Assembly (NCBI RefSeq): GCF_037975245.1
Contig: NC_092569.1
Location: 531,001-595,000, forward strand
DNA length: 64,000 bases
From: Apostichopus japonicus
Lineage: Eukaryota > Echinodermata > Holothuroidea > Aspidochirotida > Stichopodidae
Direction of reading: 5' to 3'
Each line of letters begins with the position of its first letter. The first letter of the stretch is position 1. The notes under the pieces are model-generated. The model searched no databases, was not told where the DNA came from, and saw only the letters and a list, made by a program, of their open reading frames with translations. The position numbers and the translations under genes are program-made. This document shows, in pieces, positions 12,701-27,700 of the stretch.

Positions 12701-15700
12701 TAATACTAATATTCTATCCACCAGTAGTTACAAAGATAACAGATTTAGATAGAAAAAGCATTGTATCAAAAAAAAAAAAAAAAAAAGTAACATTACTACT
12801 TAAATGGTACTTAGACCACAGGCTGTGCTTACTCTAGCACCCTGCAACAAATATAATCACTCATAAAGTTCAACCAAATGCCTTTATTAACTTGCGATGT
12901 GGCATTGGGGAAGAAAATTCCATATACAGGGGGGGGGGGAGGCCTGCCATTACTCAAAAACATTGTTTAAAATTCAATTTTCAACAAAATGTAAAAATTG
13001 CAGATAGTTCCCTTTTTGTGTTATTAACCATTACAAGTAGTCATTTTGTAACATTCTAACGTTCAGGCTTTCCTGTTCAAACTGGCTGTGTTTATTCTGT
13101 TGCGAAATGAAGCAAGTCTTTCTCATGGTAAACATTACACTCTTTTAATTAAACTAAGGAACCCACCAAATTTATTTGTTTACCAAATTAATTTTCGTTA
13201 GCGAGTGATAAATGATTTCAATGCTGAAAATGTCCTCTCATTTTAGTATTAAACATATACAAATATGAACTGTGAACAACTTGAAAAATCTCTGAGCTTT
13301 TATTCAGTTTTTGAAAAGAAAATGCGCCTAATAATGCCTTATAAACTGCATTTTCACTTCCCTTCTGTACCGAATAGTATCAAACACTTACAATTTTAAA
13401 CACTTATTGGCAAAATGTCATGTCAAACAGCTACCATATATTGTTATGATGCCCTCTTTCTGCTGCACTCAAGATGTTCATTTGTCTGTGTGTTATGAGA
13501 ACATTCATGGTTTTAAACATTCCATTCAGATCTATAATAATGCTAAATGTCATGCATTCAATAGACCAGTCGTTGACAATATCAAACATTAATATATTCT
13601 AAGCTCTCTAGAGATGCATATCAATGTTACATTGACTATTTCATGCCAGCCACCGCACTATGCTTCATTAAAACAATATTTACTGAAGATATCTTAAGAT
13701 ATCTATGGGTAACATCCACAGTATCAAAAATGACCATATTCCAAGCTCCAATACGGAAGGTACTCACTAAGAGGCATAAATCCTATCTTGACCATTTTAT
13801 GCAACAACATGCTCTGTCTTGCGTTAAAGCAGTATTTTAATCTTTCTTTAATTTTCAAGTCACTCTAAGAGGCATGTTTATCCATAACATTGAAGGTATA
13901 AAAATCTAACATAGCATTATGCTTCATTAAAGCAATACTTTCCTTCATCTTGATTCAAGAGGCATGAGTAACATTAACAGTATCAAACAAGGACAAAGTC
14001 TATTTTCCATGAAAGTATTTATTGAGACTTTGAGTCAGTTGTTGCTAAAAAAGACATAGCATTGACCACATCAAAAAAGATTGTCTGTTTTAAACATCTC
14101 TATATCAGCATGATGGTTTTCATAAAATTTTGTGAAATACACTAATGAGGTATACATAATGTGAACATTGAACAATATTGTATTCTAGACTTATTTTAAG
14201 CAGCCTTCACCATTTCATCCAGTGTTAAGAATCTTGCTAACAGGCAGGTATGTAATAGTGGCTGTAACTAGTCCCCAATGTGAAAAGGTTTTCTGAAAAG
14301 TTTTTTTTTTTCTTCCAAAATTAAAGATATTTCTATACTGTCAATTCTTTTGTGGCCATTAAGTATTCAAACACTTAAGATTACTATCAAATCATTTCAA
14401 AGAAACAGACCAATCTGTTTTACTGTGTTTGAAGTTTCATTGGAAATAAAACCATGACTGCTGCTTTAATCTCAAATGCAAACTATATACTTTCGGTCTC
14501 GCCTGTTTATGGGAATGTGGCCTCTTACTGGAAATTTGTAGCATTTGAAGAAAAACAGCACAAAGTCTGGTAATTTGGCACTTTCTTGCATGTGAAACAG
14601 GATTCATTTTTCATGGATGTGGGGAATGCACACTTTGCATATATGCCTGGCTATTGGGAGATGTGGATGAAAGAAGCATTTGCATGGTTAAATTTAATGC
14701 CTTTCAAATTGCAAAGGGTAGTAAGTTTTCTCAGCTTTCAATTAATTGTACACATCAACTATCGTATCATTGTGCAGGTAGTTGATGGAATTCTAGGAAA
14801 ATACCTCAAATATCAAAGGTTGTAAGAATATCAGCTATGTAAGATTCTTAGTTCCTGTCAGTAGGGTGGATCTGCTTGGAAATAAAATGCTTGGTGGAGG
14901 CTTTCGTTCAAAAACTCTTTTTGGTGGTAAATTAGTCTGATCTTCATAATTTACTCTAAAATTACATTTCTCATCTTCCTTCATATTCATTTTGTTTCTG
15001 GTGATGAAATATGCTGGGGCCAGAATCATCAAAATTGTGCTACCAAAAAATATAAATGGGAATTTTCAATTGTTTCTGTATCGTTAGTGATAGCTGATGT
15101 TTGCAATTAAAAAGTATATACTTGTCATTATGTACAGATACTGTACAATGATATAAGGTGGGTGATACCATATCAGTGTTGGGTGGTAGTATAGATGTGT
15201 ATGAATATTGACAAGATTATGAACTACATTTGCAAAGTTAAACTTTCAAATTCTCCAACAAAACAGTCAGAATTCTACATGCATTCATCTAGGTCTTATC
15301 TTGTCTTGTTCAAACTAGTTTGTAATATTATCTAGTGGTAATGGTAGTTACTTTATGAAACCTATCCGTACAAATGCATATTTCCTGCTTGAGTGGAACT
15401 CTTACGCATGGTTCTGTACATAATATCATTAAAGGTAAGTAACATGTTTTATTTTTTTTTTTAAATATATAAGAAGGAGCATAAAAAACACAAATCATCC
15501 ATGCTAGATAAGGTTGATGTTGCTTCTAACAATCTTAACATTGGATTTAAGACAGCAAAGAACATAGTAACCTATCCACCCCCTCCCCCCACACCCCACC
15601 CCTCCCTCCCCTTCCAAAAAGAAACCAAGAAGAAGTTATTAGAGTTTAATATAGCAAACAGAACTAAAAACTAATTTGCAGGTGAGTTAATGTTTTAACT

Positions 15701-18700
15701 GCTGGTGTGAAGAATTGACCAAAATTAGTCTTTGCAATTAGAGAAAAGAAAATAGAACATCACTATGAGCTCGCTGGATCTCATTCCAGCAGTCCATAGC
15801 AACCAAAACCTGCAAAGACTTGAACAAGTCGATACCGCAGTGATATTTCAATACACCATTTGAATACAGAATTTATAGTCTTTGTACGTGTTTGCCAAAT
15901 TTAAACTTCGACCTTTCCAGCTTACTGCACTAAAAGTTCAGTGAAAATGACACTGTTCTATGCAATTTCATATCAATATTTATTATTGTTATTGAGTTAT
16001 CTGTCGTTGAGAATTTTGAGCTGAATAAAATTCGCCAGTTTTATTAAAGAGTCTGTAGATTCTACAAACTTCTATCAAATTTGTGAGCCCCGCCCAATTG
16101 ATCATGCACCAATCAAATCTCTCTTTTTTTGTTTATGACCCTCAGGCCTAGGCTTACTTTTACTTTCATGGCTAGCCAGTCTTAGGTCCCTATCCTTGTA
16201 TCTTTCTTTCGGTCTTACCGATGTAGCATGCGAAATTATGTCATTTTCCTTCCATTGCAAGGAGTAAACAGGTGTTTTCAGACGTTTCCTCTGTGGAAGT
16301 GTAAAAAGTGGATGATACAAGTATAGGACTGCGTTAAAATCTTGATCGGGCCGCATGTGTTTACATTTGTGTAAATGAACATGCTGACATGGGCGGTCGC
16401 AGTGATTTTATGTTAAATCATTTGCACCATAAGGGCAACGGATGATAAATTACTTTCTTTCGTTTGAGACAGCTTTTGGCCATCTCACCCACCTGGTTGG
16501 AGTGCATTTAGAATAAGAAACATTGAATCTACTTCGGAAGTTTGTTTTCCGAAATTCATCAGCAAACACGTATTGAGACTTTGAATGCATCTGAAAAAAA
16601 GACAAATTGACTTTAGTGCAACCTAGAAAGATGAGTTTCCAAGATATCCACAATTGAAGTTTTGATCAATCTGGAAAACTCATTAAATATGTGCAAACTA
16701 TGATGTGGACTGTTGTGCCCATCAAAATTTCTTACTTTAGCCCTTAATAAGTTAACCCATAATTACAAGCCCACATATATCATTTTAATAATGAAATGTT
16801 CCTCTTTTCAAAGAAGAATAATAAAATATTTCAAAAATTGCCTTAGGCCCAAAAACCTGTGTTCAATGTGCTTGAAAAGGAGGTTGTAAAACACAAAGGA
16901 AGAACATAACAGAAACTGAGGTAGTCCCTCCCTTTACATCATCAATGTGCATCATTAGCTAATGTCCATTCTAACTAAAACAATAATTAAGAAACGACTT
17001 GTAAAATGGTCAATCTTTGATAGATTGTGATGGGAGTTGCAGCTATTTTCATGATTTCTAATGCCTATTCGATTGATTAGGACAATGTTGTTCATAGGTG
17101 TCCATAGACCTTTCATGCTCACTTTCATTGAAGTACTTTGTTGTCTAAAAGATTGGCCCAGATAGTCCTTTTTAGTAATTTCTTCTCTTTTTTCTCCCTC
17201 TTGGGGAAGCACAATTTATCTTTGCACTGAGGGATTGGTGAACTCTAAAGGCAATTTTGTTTACAAAATTGCAAGTGGTTACATCTCAGTTTACTCAATA
17301 CTCACAGGTTCACTGAACTAATGTCATAAGAAGGGTTTAATAGCCTACAGTTTCAGGACTAGAAAGTGGTGTAACTTGGCCAGATAAGAGAGTTATCAGT
17401 AACAGTCTGTCTAACAGAACACATTAACAGACTATGCCTTACTTTTCCAGTTCCCTTCCATTTCAAAATAAAACATTAGTATAAGGTGGCTTTGTTAGCC
17501 ACCTTGAAGATGTAATCTAACACACAATCTGTATTGAATTTAAGATCAATTGCGCTCAATGTCTAAATATTTTGATTTTCTCTTTTGTGATGGAAGCAAT
17601 GATAGGTACTGACAAGGCTGAAGGCATCCTGATAGTAGCCTCACTTGCCCCACCTCCCCCCCCTTGAACCCCACTTACCCTCTTTGCAAGACAATGTTTG
17701 GGGAGATAGCACACAATTGATCAGATTGACGATGGGGTATTGTTTAGGGTAAGTGACGTTAATCGTAATATGTGTTGTGTTCACAATGTAATGTATTCTG
17801 CCACACTATTAGTAATAGTGTATTACCTGAGCAACAAACCATAGCAGTAGTCTATTCCACCAATGTCACAATTAATGAGTAACACTACTTCAGAACAACA
17901 TTACCTTCATATAAATGAACAAATAAGGATGGATAGTTCTGTTGGTAGAGGGCAGATCTTAATATAGTCCTCAGTTCACTAGTTTGAATCCTTAAAGATA
18001 GCAATTAACAAAACCAAACTTTTGCACTTAAATATGTGGATTGCACAGTTCAGTAACATTGGACAAAAAGTTGGTTTATGGTGGTTATTTCTTAGGTGCA
18101 CTGCTCCAAATAGTCCGGGTTACCATACCAGTGGTTTAATGGCCCTGCACAATGCAGTCTGAAACAATGACCATAATAAATGACGGTGGCAATGACCGTA
18201 TTGATCCCAAATCGGTTTGAGCAAATTATGTCCTTTTTCTGACAGGAAAAATCATGGCCTGAGCCTACATGCCAACAACCCTCTCATATCACAGCTGATG
18301 TGCTTATGGTCCTACCATAGTTTTGTATTCATAATTTCTTGCTGGAATAATGTCAAGTGGATCATATGGATAAAGGGCAGAAGAATTATTAATATCCTCA
18401 GTGTTAAAGAACTTTGACCAGATCCTTTAAGTAAAAGGGACCCAGTTTCTAAATTTTCTACTATCCTATTTAACCAACCTACTCTTTGTCTTTAGAACTA
18501 AGAAAACTGCACACAATGCATTCATAGAGTATTACAAAGGAAAGATGGGTGATATTTGAAAACTCTATGGAAATGCAGGAAGTTGGTTTTCATGCATTGT
18601 TTCATTTTCATCTCTTTGTCATATCAGATATATTTAAAATTGTTGATAGAGATGTTTTTATAGAACTCAATACACCAACAACACCACTAGCTGGTGTGAC

Positions 18701-21700
18701 AAATGCAACAATATTATTTCGTTTATACTGATGTAAGATTGGCTCAAAATAAATGATCTAAACATCAGTCTGCTTCAAATGTGATAATCCTTCCTGTGTG
18801 TAGTTAGGGCATTTTTAATTTTCTTCTACATTTTGCCTAAAGCACCACTAAGTTTATAGCATGGAATTTAAGAAATTAAGATTTAAGAGGGAGAAAAGGG
18901 AAAACTGGGCAAGCATGTTTGATAAATTGTCCTATAAATTGCTCCTCATAAATATGAATGTGTAATATTAAATACAACAATTGATTTGTGATGAGGTAAT
19001 AAGTTTACATTCGTTATTTTGAGGATAGAACTCAAGTCAAACAACAATATGATCTGTACTCTAATGGTGTCTTGAAAATATGCAATGCTCTATTGACCCG
19101 CTAAAGTCTTTTTATGATATAGTGCCTGCGAGCAACATTATTGACATTACTGGCCAAGTGAACGATACCTACATGACTGAACGTTTCATATACAGTAGTC
19201 TCTGTACATTAGCAGTTTCCAAGGCTTGCGTCGTAGCTTACTTACTCTGAGCCTGTCACGGCGCTCACAAGCGCCCTCACTTTGTGGATACCTACAGAAT
19301 TTCAACAGATTTTGAATGAGTTTAACACACTTAGCAAATGTACTGAATATGGGGCAAGTTGGCTAGGTGTCTGTAGTACTGTAGTATGTGTAAATGCAAA
19401 GTTAAATATGTATTGCTGTGCCAGAAAGCACAAGTATTCCTTAAAACATGAAGCTATAGAAAGTATTTTCTCAAATAATATTAAAGTGCAGGTTGCTGTT
19501 TTTATTACCCCCCCCCCCCCCGGCCCCGTACTCACCCCCACTTAGCTATCCTCTCTCTCCACGCAATAATAAATATAAATATAAAATATTTAAAAAAAAA
19601 ATATAGGTGAAATTGTCATGACTTGCACTTTTTGAGATACCATGCCAGGTATTCCACTGTCCTTTTCTTCGGTGTGTGTCAAGCCCACATAATGATTTGC
19701 CTTAATTAGTTTGAATACTAAAATCCATTATTATTATTTAACTAGTTACTGAGTCAGAAGATACTATTTGTCCATTGCAGCTGCTTGCATTTAAAACTAA
19801 ATCATTAATATTCCTTCACTTGCAAAAATCAAATGATTTAATGAAAAAGATGCCATTGCACTGTCCCCAAATTATATATGCTGAAAAACCAGATGTCTGA
19901 AATAATTTCTAGACAGCTCTTTAATACTCATTAAACTTACATGTCAAGCACCGTCCAGTTACCTAGTGAGTGTTTCAGTTTACTGTTGTCACATGCATTG
20001 GTCATAACTGACCGTTTTCGGTCTATTTCATATAGCATATTCGGAAATATCACTAAAGTAGATCATGTTACTATTTATTATTTATAAAATATCTGCAATG
20101 ACAAAATAAACAATGTAATACTTTGGAACGAGAGACAAAGCTGTGTCCATGTAGAGCAGATGACTAAATTAATTATGAGTAATTATGAAAATGCAGACAG
20201 AAAAATATTTACATAATTGACACTAGTAGGAATTAAAACTGCTTTCATATCATTTGAGGTGGTTTGTACAGCTGCAATTGTGCAAGTAACCAAAGTGTTG
20301 ACTCTAGGATTACAGTGGGCGCACACAAGAGTCCCTTCATGGTCTGTCACCCTCTTTGTGTACAGTTGTAAATGCAAACACCGTGTTGACACTTGGCAGC
20401 CTCTCACCTTGTTTTGCTTGATGTATGGATTTGTGTATAGGGTGTCACCTATATGATATAAATTCCCCTCACTTGTCATGAGATATCGTACCAGACATTG
20501 TCCCTTGACAGAATGAACACAGGATGCCTTCATAGCAGTTGACAATCTCTAAATATGTAAAAACCTAGATATTTACATCCCATTCACATGTCCTTTATGA
20601 GAATGGTCCTTTTGTCCAGACCTACACAGTCCTTTGTGTCCATTTATTCCATACAGTCCTGATCCAATGTATCAGATCTTATGATTTACTGTTGTTACAG
20701 ACTTACAGTAGTAGTACAGTAGTAGTAAAGGAATACCTATGAATCTATATAAACAGGGATCAGTCTGATGTCAGCCAAACTATCAAACCTTATCCAAAGT
20801 CAAGTTTCACATGACTTGCCTTCTTTGCATGACTAGGAATGTTGTCCCCATTACCATGCAGTCATGGCATGAATAATTATTAATTTCATACTTTGTGACA
20901 CTGCTTATGCCTATGACATGAAACATGAAGGCACCATGAAGCAGCTATGTATATTGACTTGTTGATTGGGGTAAATGACTTTGTCTATATTGCTGATGGA
21001 GACAGACAGAGCGAGGCAGTTGTTTCAACTATTGGAAGGAAGATGTACAGAAGAGAATCCACCAGTGAACGATGTCCCCCCAACAGCAGCAGCAGGCAGT
21101 AGTACCAATTGTGTATTAAGATACTGAGAGATCCAGGCTGAACCAGAGAATTCATTCAAAATCATATCATTCTTCATTTCAATCGACCATTGACAACTTC
21201 AGTTACATCAGAATTCATATGGTCAGCACATATTGATGATATTATGATCTTTTGACAAATTCCAATGGTTTTCATTATATGTTCCTATTTCTTTGATATC
21301 TTTAATTCCTGTCTTTGAGTAAAGCACATTTGTCCATTTTATGCTTGAAGATAACTCACAAACATTGCAGACAATTATATCTTAAACTAAACAGACAGTT
21401 GAAGAAATGAAAACAAAGATGGAATTAGTCTTCAGATTGTCTCATACGTCTCGGAAATTATTAAGATTGTTATTTTTAAAATCTGGAAAATATTTTCTTT
21501 ACAAAACGAGGGCAAAATTTGTAGATTTAGTAGACAAATTATAGATTGATCACTAGGTAAACATTTCATTGCTTTCTCAATTTTATTTGCTTTCCCTCGC
21601 TTGCTTTTTTTTCATCTTTAACATTTCCAAAGTACATATTTCTCAAATTGCTTGTCAAATTTCATAAAAGTTGAATAACGATGAAAGGATTTTATGGTTT

Positions 21701-24700
21701 GGAAGATAGAATTAACAGAAAGAAATTAGTTGACCATCCAATAAATAAAACCCTCTCATACTGTTTCTAATATTGCCATTGGAACAAAGTATGTCATAAG
21801 TTTTTGTTATTTTTTTTTTTTTACTTGGTAGATTTTTATTTTTTATCCTTGTTGGTTTTTTAAGATATTTACGCTTTACCCCTGGTGCTCTGCCTGTACT
21901 TTTCTGAATATTTAATCTTTTCCATTACCCTTACAGTACATTACCTTCTAATTTATTCATTAAGACCTTGGCTTTCGGTTTTCTCTTTTCCTTCTTAAAG
22001 AGTTTTTTTTTCTCTTTCGCTCTCTGTATTTTCTTTTTCTGGTACATTTTTTCTCTCTTGGTGTTCAAGGTTTATGTTTCTTCTAGCATGTTGTCCTTAA
22101 GCTATATTATTATGCAAGAGAGCAATTTTATTTTAATTTCTAGAGTGCCCCACTTACCTGTCTCTCCACAAGTAATACACTCTACTTGGATGATAGTATT
22201 CCAGGTACTGTAAATGGCCTTTTACTATTGGCCTTCTCCCTCCTTCTCTCTGGCCGTTTCCAAGGTTGGATAGCCAATCGGCCTAATCTCATTTTAATTC
22301 AGCCTCTATTAAACTAACATTTATTCTTGCTACACTGCCCTCTATATGAGGGTTTTAATCGCTCAGTAAAAGGGTGTTATACAAACTTACGTCTGATTCA
22401 GGCATTTCTTACTGCATCAAGTATTTTCTTGCCTTCATCATTCATTATTGTGTTAAAAGTATTCAAACTGTATAATGACAGATGTTTTAAACTGATAACT
22501 TTTGACCTGCGGTTTTGCCGTTAGGGTGTCATGGAAGAAGTTGAGTCCTGGTACCCTGACATGCTTAACTTAGTCAATTTGGGAGAATTGCTGAAAATTC
22601 CTCTCGAGGACGAGCAAGAAGCAGAGAAGGTGGATGCCAAGGTAGAAAACCTCCAGACACGCTTAGAGAATCTAGCAGAAAAACTCAAGACCAAAGAACA
22701 AGAACTGAATCGCTCCATGCTGGTGGATCTCTCGTTTGACCAAGGCGAGCATTACCTGATGCGGTGGATCATGAAGACGGAGAGAGTGCTCGAAACTCCC
22801 TCTACTCTCTCGAAAAGATTAGAACATTTGGAGGAACAAGCTACCGGAGCAAGGGTAGAGTAACCAACAAAAACAAGTTTGCTTTGGTGGTTAAAAGTGG
22901 TGTATAATATGGAGTGGTGGTATTAACATTCACAAGGTGCATTTATGGATGGAACTAATGTTTCCTGCTTTGATACGCTAATTATTTTCTCCTTTTTGAA
23001 AAATGTTTTTCTTTAGTTCTCTGGCTTTAAAGTGGCAAATCTTAGCAACACAAACTTACAGCCAAAAAGAAACAGCTTTCTGGGCATCAAAATTCTTTGA
23101 TACTATAACAAAAAAATTCTTCTGAAATAGCAGAAAGGTACTGCAGATATACATTCCTGTATTTATGATTTCATAAATCATACCTTCTGTGCCTGTATTT
23201 GGTGAAACAGTTTTTTTTGACATAAACATCCTTTTAGTGCTGATATGTATTTTATAATACAAAATGCCCCATCTTGAGTCCATTGTTGCAGGTGCACATG
23301 AGTATGCCCCCATCTTGAGTCCATGGTTGTAGCTGCACATGAGTATGCCCCCATCTTGAGTCCATTGTTGTAGCTGCACATGAGTATGCCCCCATCTTGA
23401 GTCCATTGTTGTAGCTGCACATGAGTATGCCCCCATCTTGAGTCCATGGTTGTATGTGTATGCCCCCAGACATCATACCAAGTCAAAGTTGGAAAATATA
23501 TTTCCATGAGCAGAAATGGTCATGAGGGCTGCCATGAAAAGGTTAAAAGTTTATCTTTTGATAAATCAGTTTGGCAATATTTCTAACACATTTGGTGACG
23601 ATACTGACTCACTTTTATAAAATCAGCTTATGGAACACAATGCTTATATATCTCTGATTTGTATTAAAAGTAGTGTACTTTGTATGCCATATATATACAA
23701 AACACTGACATGTAATTTTTTTGGGAAAAACTTATATGTCTCGCATGTATCAGGTATATATACTATGGTATTTTTTTCAATTCGATCCCTTTCACTTTTT
23801 TGTATTTTTTGAGAAGACAATGTGTACATAATTGTCACTATATTTAAAACACTAATTTTCCTTTGTATATTAATATATTATTTTATTGGTAAAAAACATG
23901 GGTATTCCATTTATGCTCTTTTCAACTGATCGCATTTAATTAACTGCAGTCAAGGATCTTTTCAATCCTGTACTGGAGAATTTATACCTTATTATTATCA
24001 TGCTATTTACCAGCACTATTATTATTACTTTCCATGAATGTTTATTTTCATTGCTTCAGTTGTTGATTCAACCGCTTCAAAATGTCTTGTTTCAGAATCT
24101 GTATTCATTAACAAGCAAGTTAACATCTTAAAAAGGGTTCTTTTTGTGCACACTATCAGAGTAAAGAGAGGGCTGCTTGCACACTGTGTAGAAATGCTTT
24201 GTCTTATATGTTTATATACATATTAATGGCAAGTAGCTGGTGAAATCCTGCTTTTAGCTTTTCCTTGTTTAAAAACTAGCCAAGACTGATAGTCAAGGAA
24301 AGTAGAAATGCTTGCATGCATGTGGTTGAGGTGATACTTGAAGATGAGTTACTAAGGCTCTGTGTCAAAGAGAAGGGGTGGACCATGGAGCAGCTGTAAA
24401 ATCACCTGCAGGAAGGCTGAAACCATAACATCACAACTTGAACGGACAGCAATGCCCATCGTGTGAAATTGCCCATCACTACATATAACATCACGCAGCC
24501 TTGCTGTAGGAGGCTGCAGCCCCATTAAGCCTTACTGTGTAGGATATGCTGCATACACTGTTAGTGTCCTACTCTTGACACAGTGTCTAAAAGTTAAGAA
24601 CTCGCTCTCGATTTAGCAACTTGTTAAGGATCAGAGCATTGGTTCTGATGCTGGAGGAGAAACAACATGAGTTCATCAGCAGGTGGTGTTTACCAGTACT

Positions 24701-27700
24701 TTAATCATTCTAGAACTATGATGATGCTTTTACCTTCATCAGTATTATGTGGATTCTTTCATATTGAACAAACATGAAACAACACATTACCTATACATAT
24801 TACCTATACATATTGTCATACCGTCTTCCCTGTTATCATTGTACACACATTCCAATATCCTTATCCCTGATATATTTCCTCCCTTTACATGTCAAGACCT
24901 TTTATTCATCTCCTCACCATTCATATTTAATTGTGTTTTAATGCTTCAGCTAACTAATTCTCATGTTATTAATGGTACTAATTATTTACATCATATTGCA
25001 AAATAACAAGCATTAACATGATAAACCAAAGATATAAATGAAATGATAATCATAATGTTTCATCAGATTTCATCCATTTCTCCAGTCAAAAAAATTGTTG
25101 TTTGTTTCTGCTGGTGAGTCCAGTACTGGGCTTCCATATGGAGACTTTAACAAAAAGTTGATAAACCTACACCCAAAAGTGCTAATATACCATTAGCATT
25201 GCTAAATCATAGGTTGTTTGACTTTTTTTGGCCGCTTAAATGACTTGTCGATGAACCAAAACTAACACTGTTGCTATATGCACTGTTTCTCTGGACTGGA
25301 TTCAAGATAATTGGAATTACTAAATTACTTGAGTTTGGTTTGGATTTCATAAACAGCACAACATTTTTGTACCAAAATATTTTTCAATCATGAATTTCAT
25401 GTAAGCTTGACAAGTCGTCTAAATGTATTTTACTCCATTTTGAAGTGCACTTTTGGTCAGTCCATTAGTCGTTGGTTCCATCTCTAGTGCTGTTTGGTAG
25501 ATCTGTTAGTTTTGCCCATACCACGTTCTTGCCCATTTATGTTCCTGACTTAATTCCTCTTATCCTTTCAGGACATGCATGAGGACATCTCAAAGCACAA
25601 ACCAGCCTTAGAAACTCTACAGGAGAATGGACAGGAACTACTCAAGCTGTGTGCAGGTTAGTTAATTACCAATGAGAAATATGATGGTGAATGTGTACAA
25701 AGGGAATGGGAGTAGGTAGGGTGGGGAGGTAGGAAGGGAATGGGAGTAGGTAGGGTGGGGAGGTAGGAAGGGAATGGGAGTAGGTAGGGTGGGGAGGTAG
25801 GAAGGGAATGTGAGTAGGTAGGGTGGGGAGGTAGGAAGGGAATGGGAGTAGGTAGGGTGGGGAGGAAGGGAATGGGAGTAGGTAGGGTAGGGAGGTAGGA
25901 AGGGAATGGGAGTAGGTAGGGTGGGGAGGTAGGAAGGGAATGGGAGTAGGTAGGGTGGGGAGGTAGGAAGGGAATGGGAGTAGGTAGGGTGGGGAAGGGA
26001 GGGAATGGGAGTAGGTAGGGTGGAAGGAATGGAATGGGAGTAGGCAGTGGCATAGCCAGAGGGGTGGTAATGCCCCCCAAATTTGCTTTGTGCTACAGTC
26101 TTGCCCCCCCCCCAAATGAAATCCAGTGATGTATTAAAAATACTTCTTTTTTAAATTTTTTCTAGTTCTAATCACAATTATTCATACCTCAGGGCTCATG
26201 TTCTTACTTCATATAAGGTCAGAACTTGGTAATCAGACCGAGATATTACACATTTTGGGCCTTCATCATACCCACATACAAAGACCATTGATCAATATCA
26301 TCCTACAGAATAAGCACCAATAATTTGGCTGGTTGTATAACCATTCCAAACTAGCGCTAGCAACCCATGTGCATTTTCAGCGACCAATGATGCCACTCGT
26401 GGAGAATTTTCACTGCACGTATAGGCCCTATAGGCCTAGTGAAACTTGTTTGTGAAGAAATCTGGGCATGTAACCATTGTATGTGTATTTGTGCAGACAA
26501 GGTACCCATTAATACATATATTTCTTGGTAATTCCTACCATCAACCATGACAGGGTTGCCCCCTTAAGAAAAATCTTGCCCCCCTAACAATAGAATGCTG
26601 GCTACGCCGCTGGGAGTAGTTAGGGTGGGGAGGTAGGGAATGGGGGTAGGTAGGGTGGGGAGGTAGGGAATGGAAGTAGGTAGGGTGGAGAGGTTGGAAG
26701 GGCATGAGAGTAGGTAGGGTAGGGAGGTAGGAAGGGCATTAGAGTAGGAAGGGTGGAGAGGTAGGGAGGGAATGGGAGTAGGTAGGGTAGGGAGGTAGGG
26801 AGGGAATGGAAGTATAGTTAGGAATGTGGAGGTAGGAGGGCAGTGGAAGTAGTTAGGGGTGGTGAGGTACAAAGGGAATGGGAGTAGGTAGGGTGGTGAG
26901 CTAGGAAGGCAATGCAGTTTATCTCAGAGAAAGAGTATAAAAATGTTAAAAGACTGGACATCAATACAAGTGGTCCATTCAATTTAGCAATGCCCAGAGT
27001 TCCTCATTTAAGATATAGAGAAATAAGAAATCATTTGTAAATCTGTCTATGCTTAGTAGCTATAACCTGACTTAGCTATAAATCTGTCTATGCTTAGTAG
27101 CTATAACCTGACTCAGCTATAAATGTGTCTATGCTTAGAAGCTATAACCTGACTTAGCTATTAATCTGTCTATGCTTAGAAGCTATAACCTGACTTAGCT
27201 ATTAATCTGTCTATGCTTAGAAGCTATAACCTGACTTAGCTATAAATATGTCTATGCTTATAAACTATTACCTGACTTAGCTATAAATCTGTCTATGCTT
27301 AGTAGCTATAACCTGACTTAGCTATTAATCTGTCTATGCTTAGAAGCTATAACCTGACTTAGCTATTAATCTGTCTATGCTTAGAAGCTATAACCTGACT
27401 TAGCTATAAATCTGTCTATGCTTAGTAGCTATAACCTGACTTAGCTATTAATCTGTCTATGCTTAGTAGCTAAAACCTGACTTATCTATAAATATGTCTA
27501 TGCTTAGTAGCTAAAACCTGACTTAGCTATAAATATGTCTATGCTTAGTAGCTATAACCTGATTTAGGTATAAATCTGTCTATGCTTGGTAGCTATAACC
27601 TGACTGAGCTATAAATCTGTCTATGCTTGGAAGCTATGACCTGACTTAGCTATAAATCTGTCTATGCTTAGTAGCTATAACCTGACTTATCTATAAATAT

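Larger units (their letters stand above)
9215..22524 (+). other. Intron 6 (13.3 kb), the largest in the window
   Basis: No coding exon could be supported in it, and exons 6 and 7 join seamlessly within repeat 5. It holds a 46-bp tandem array (11014-11280), an inverted GGGAATTCCC pair (about 10651-10685), a GC-box/CCAAT cluster (16085-16420), a tRNA-like pair (about 17935 and 18357), poly-A at about 12769 and poly-C at about 19508. Open frames up to 120 codons (for example 20183-20545, minus) are not recognisable. Alternative first exons or promoters could hide here but I see none clearly. Confidence 0.7.

Noticed and set aside
17930-18000. Functional tRNA gene
   Set aside because: Box-like motifs are present, but a stable acceptor stem and anticodon stem do not form. 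Kept only as a low-confidence tRNA-like remnant.
20183-20545. 120-codon minus-strand open frame in intron 6
   Set aside because: Product not recognised, and the plus strand is also open over part of it. Length is within chance for a 13-kb intron.
23056-23507. Three repetitive minus-strand frames of 74-126 codons
   Set aside because: Produced by the 41-bp array at 23264-23468; the same peptide pattern cycles through three frames.
25658-26115. Two overlapping Pro/Leu/Ser/Tyr-rich minus-strand open frames (140-149 codons)
   Set aside because: Both read the 34-bp G-rich minisatellite in different frames, so the same repeat gives both. Not coding.
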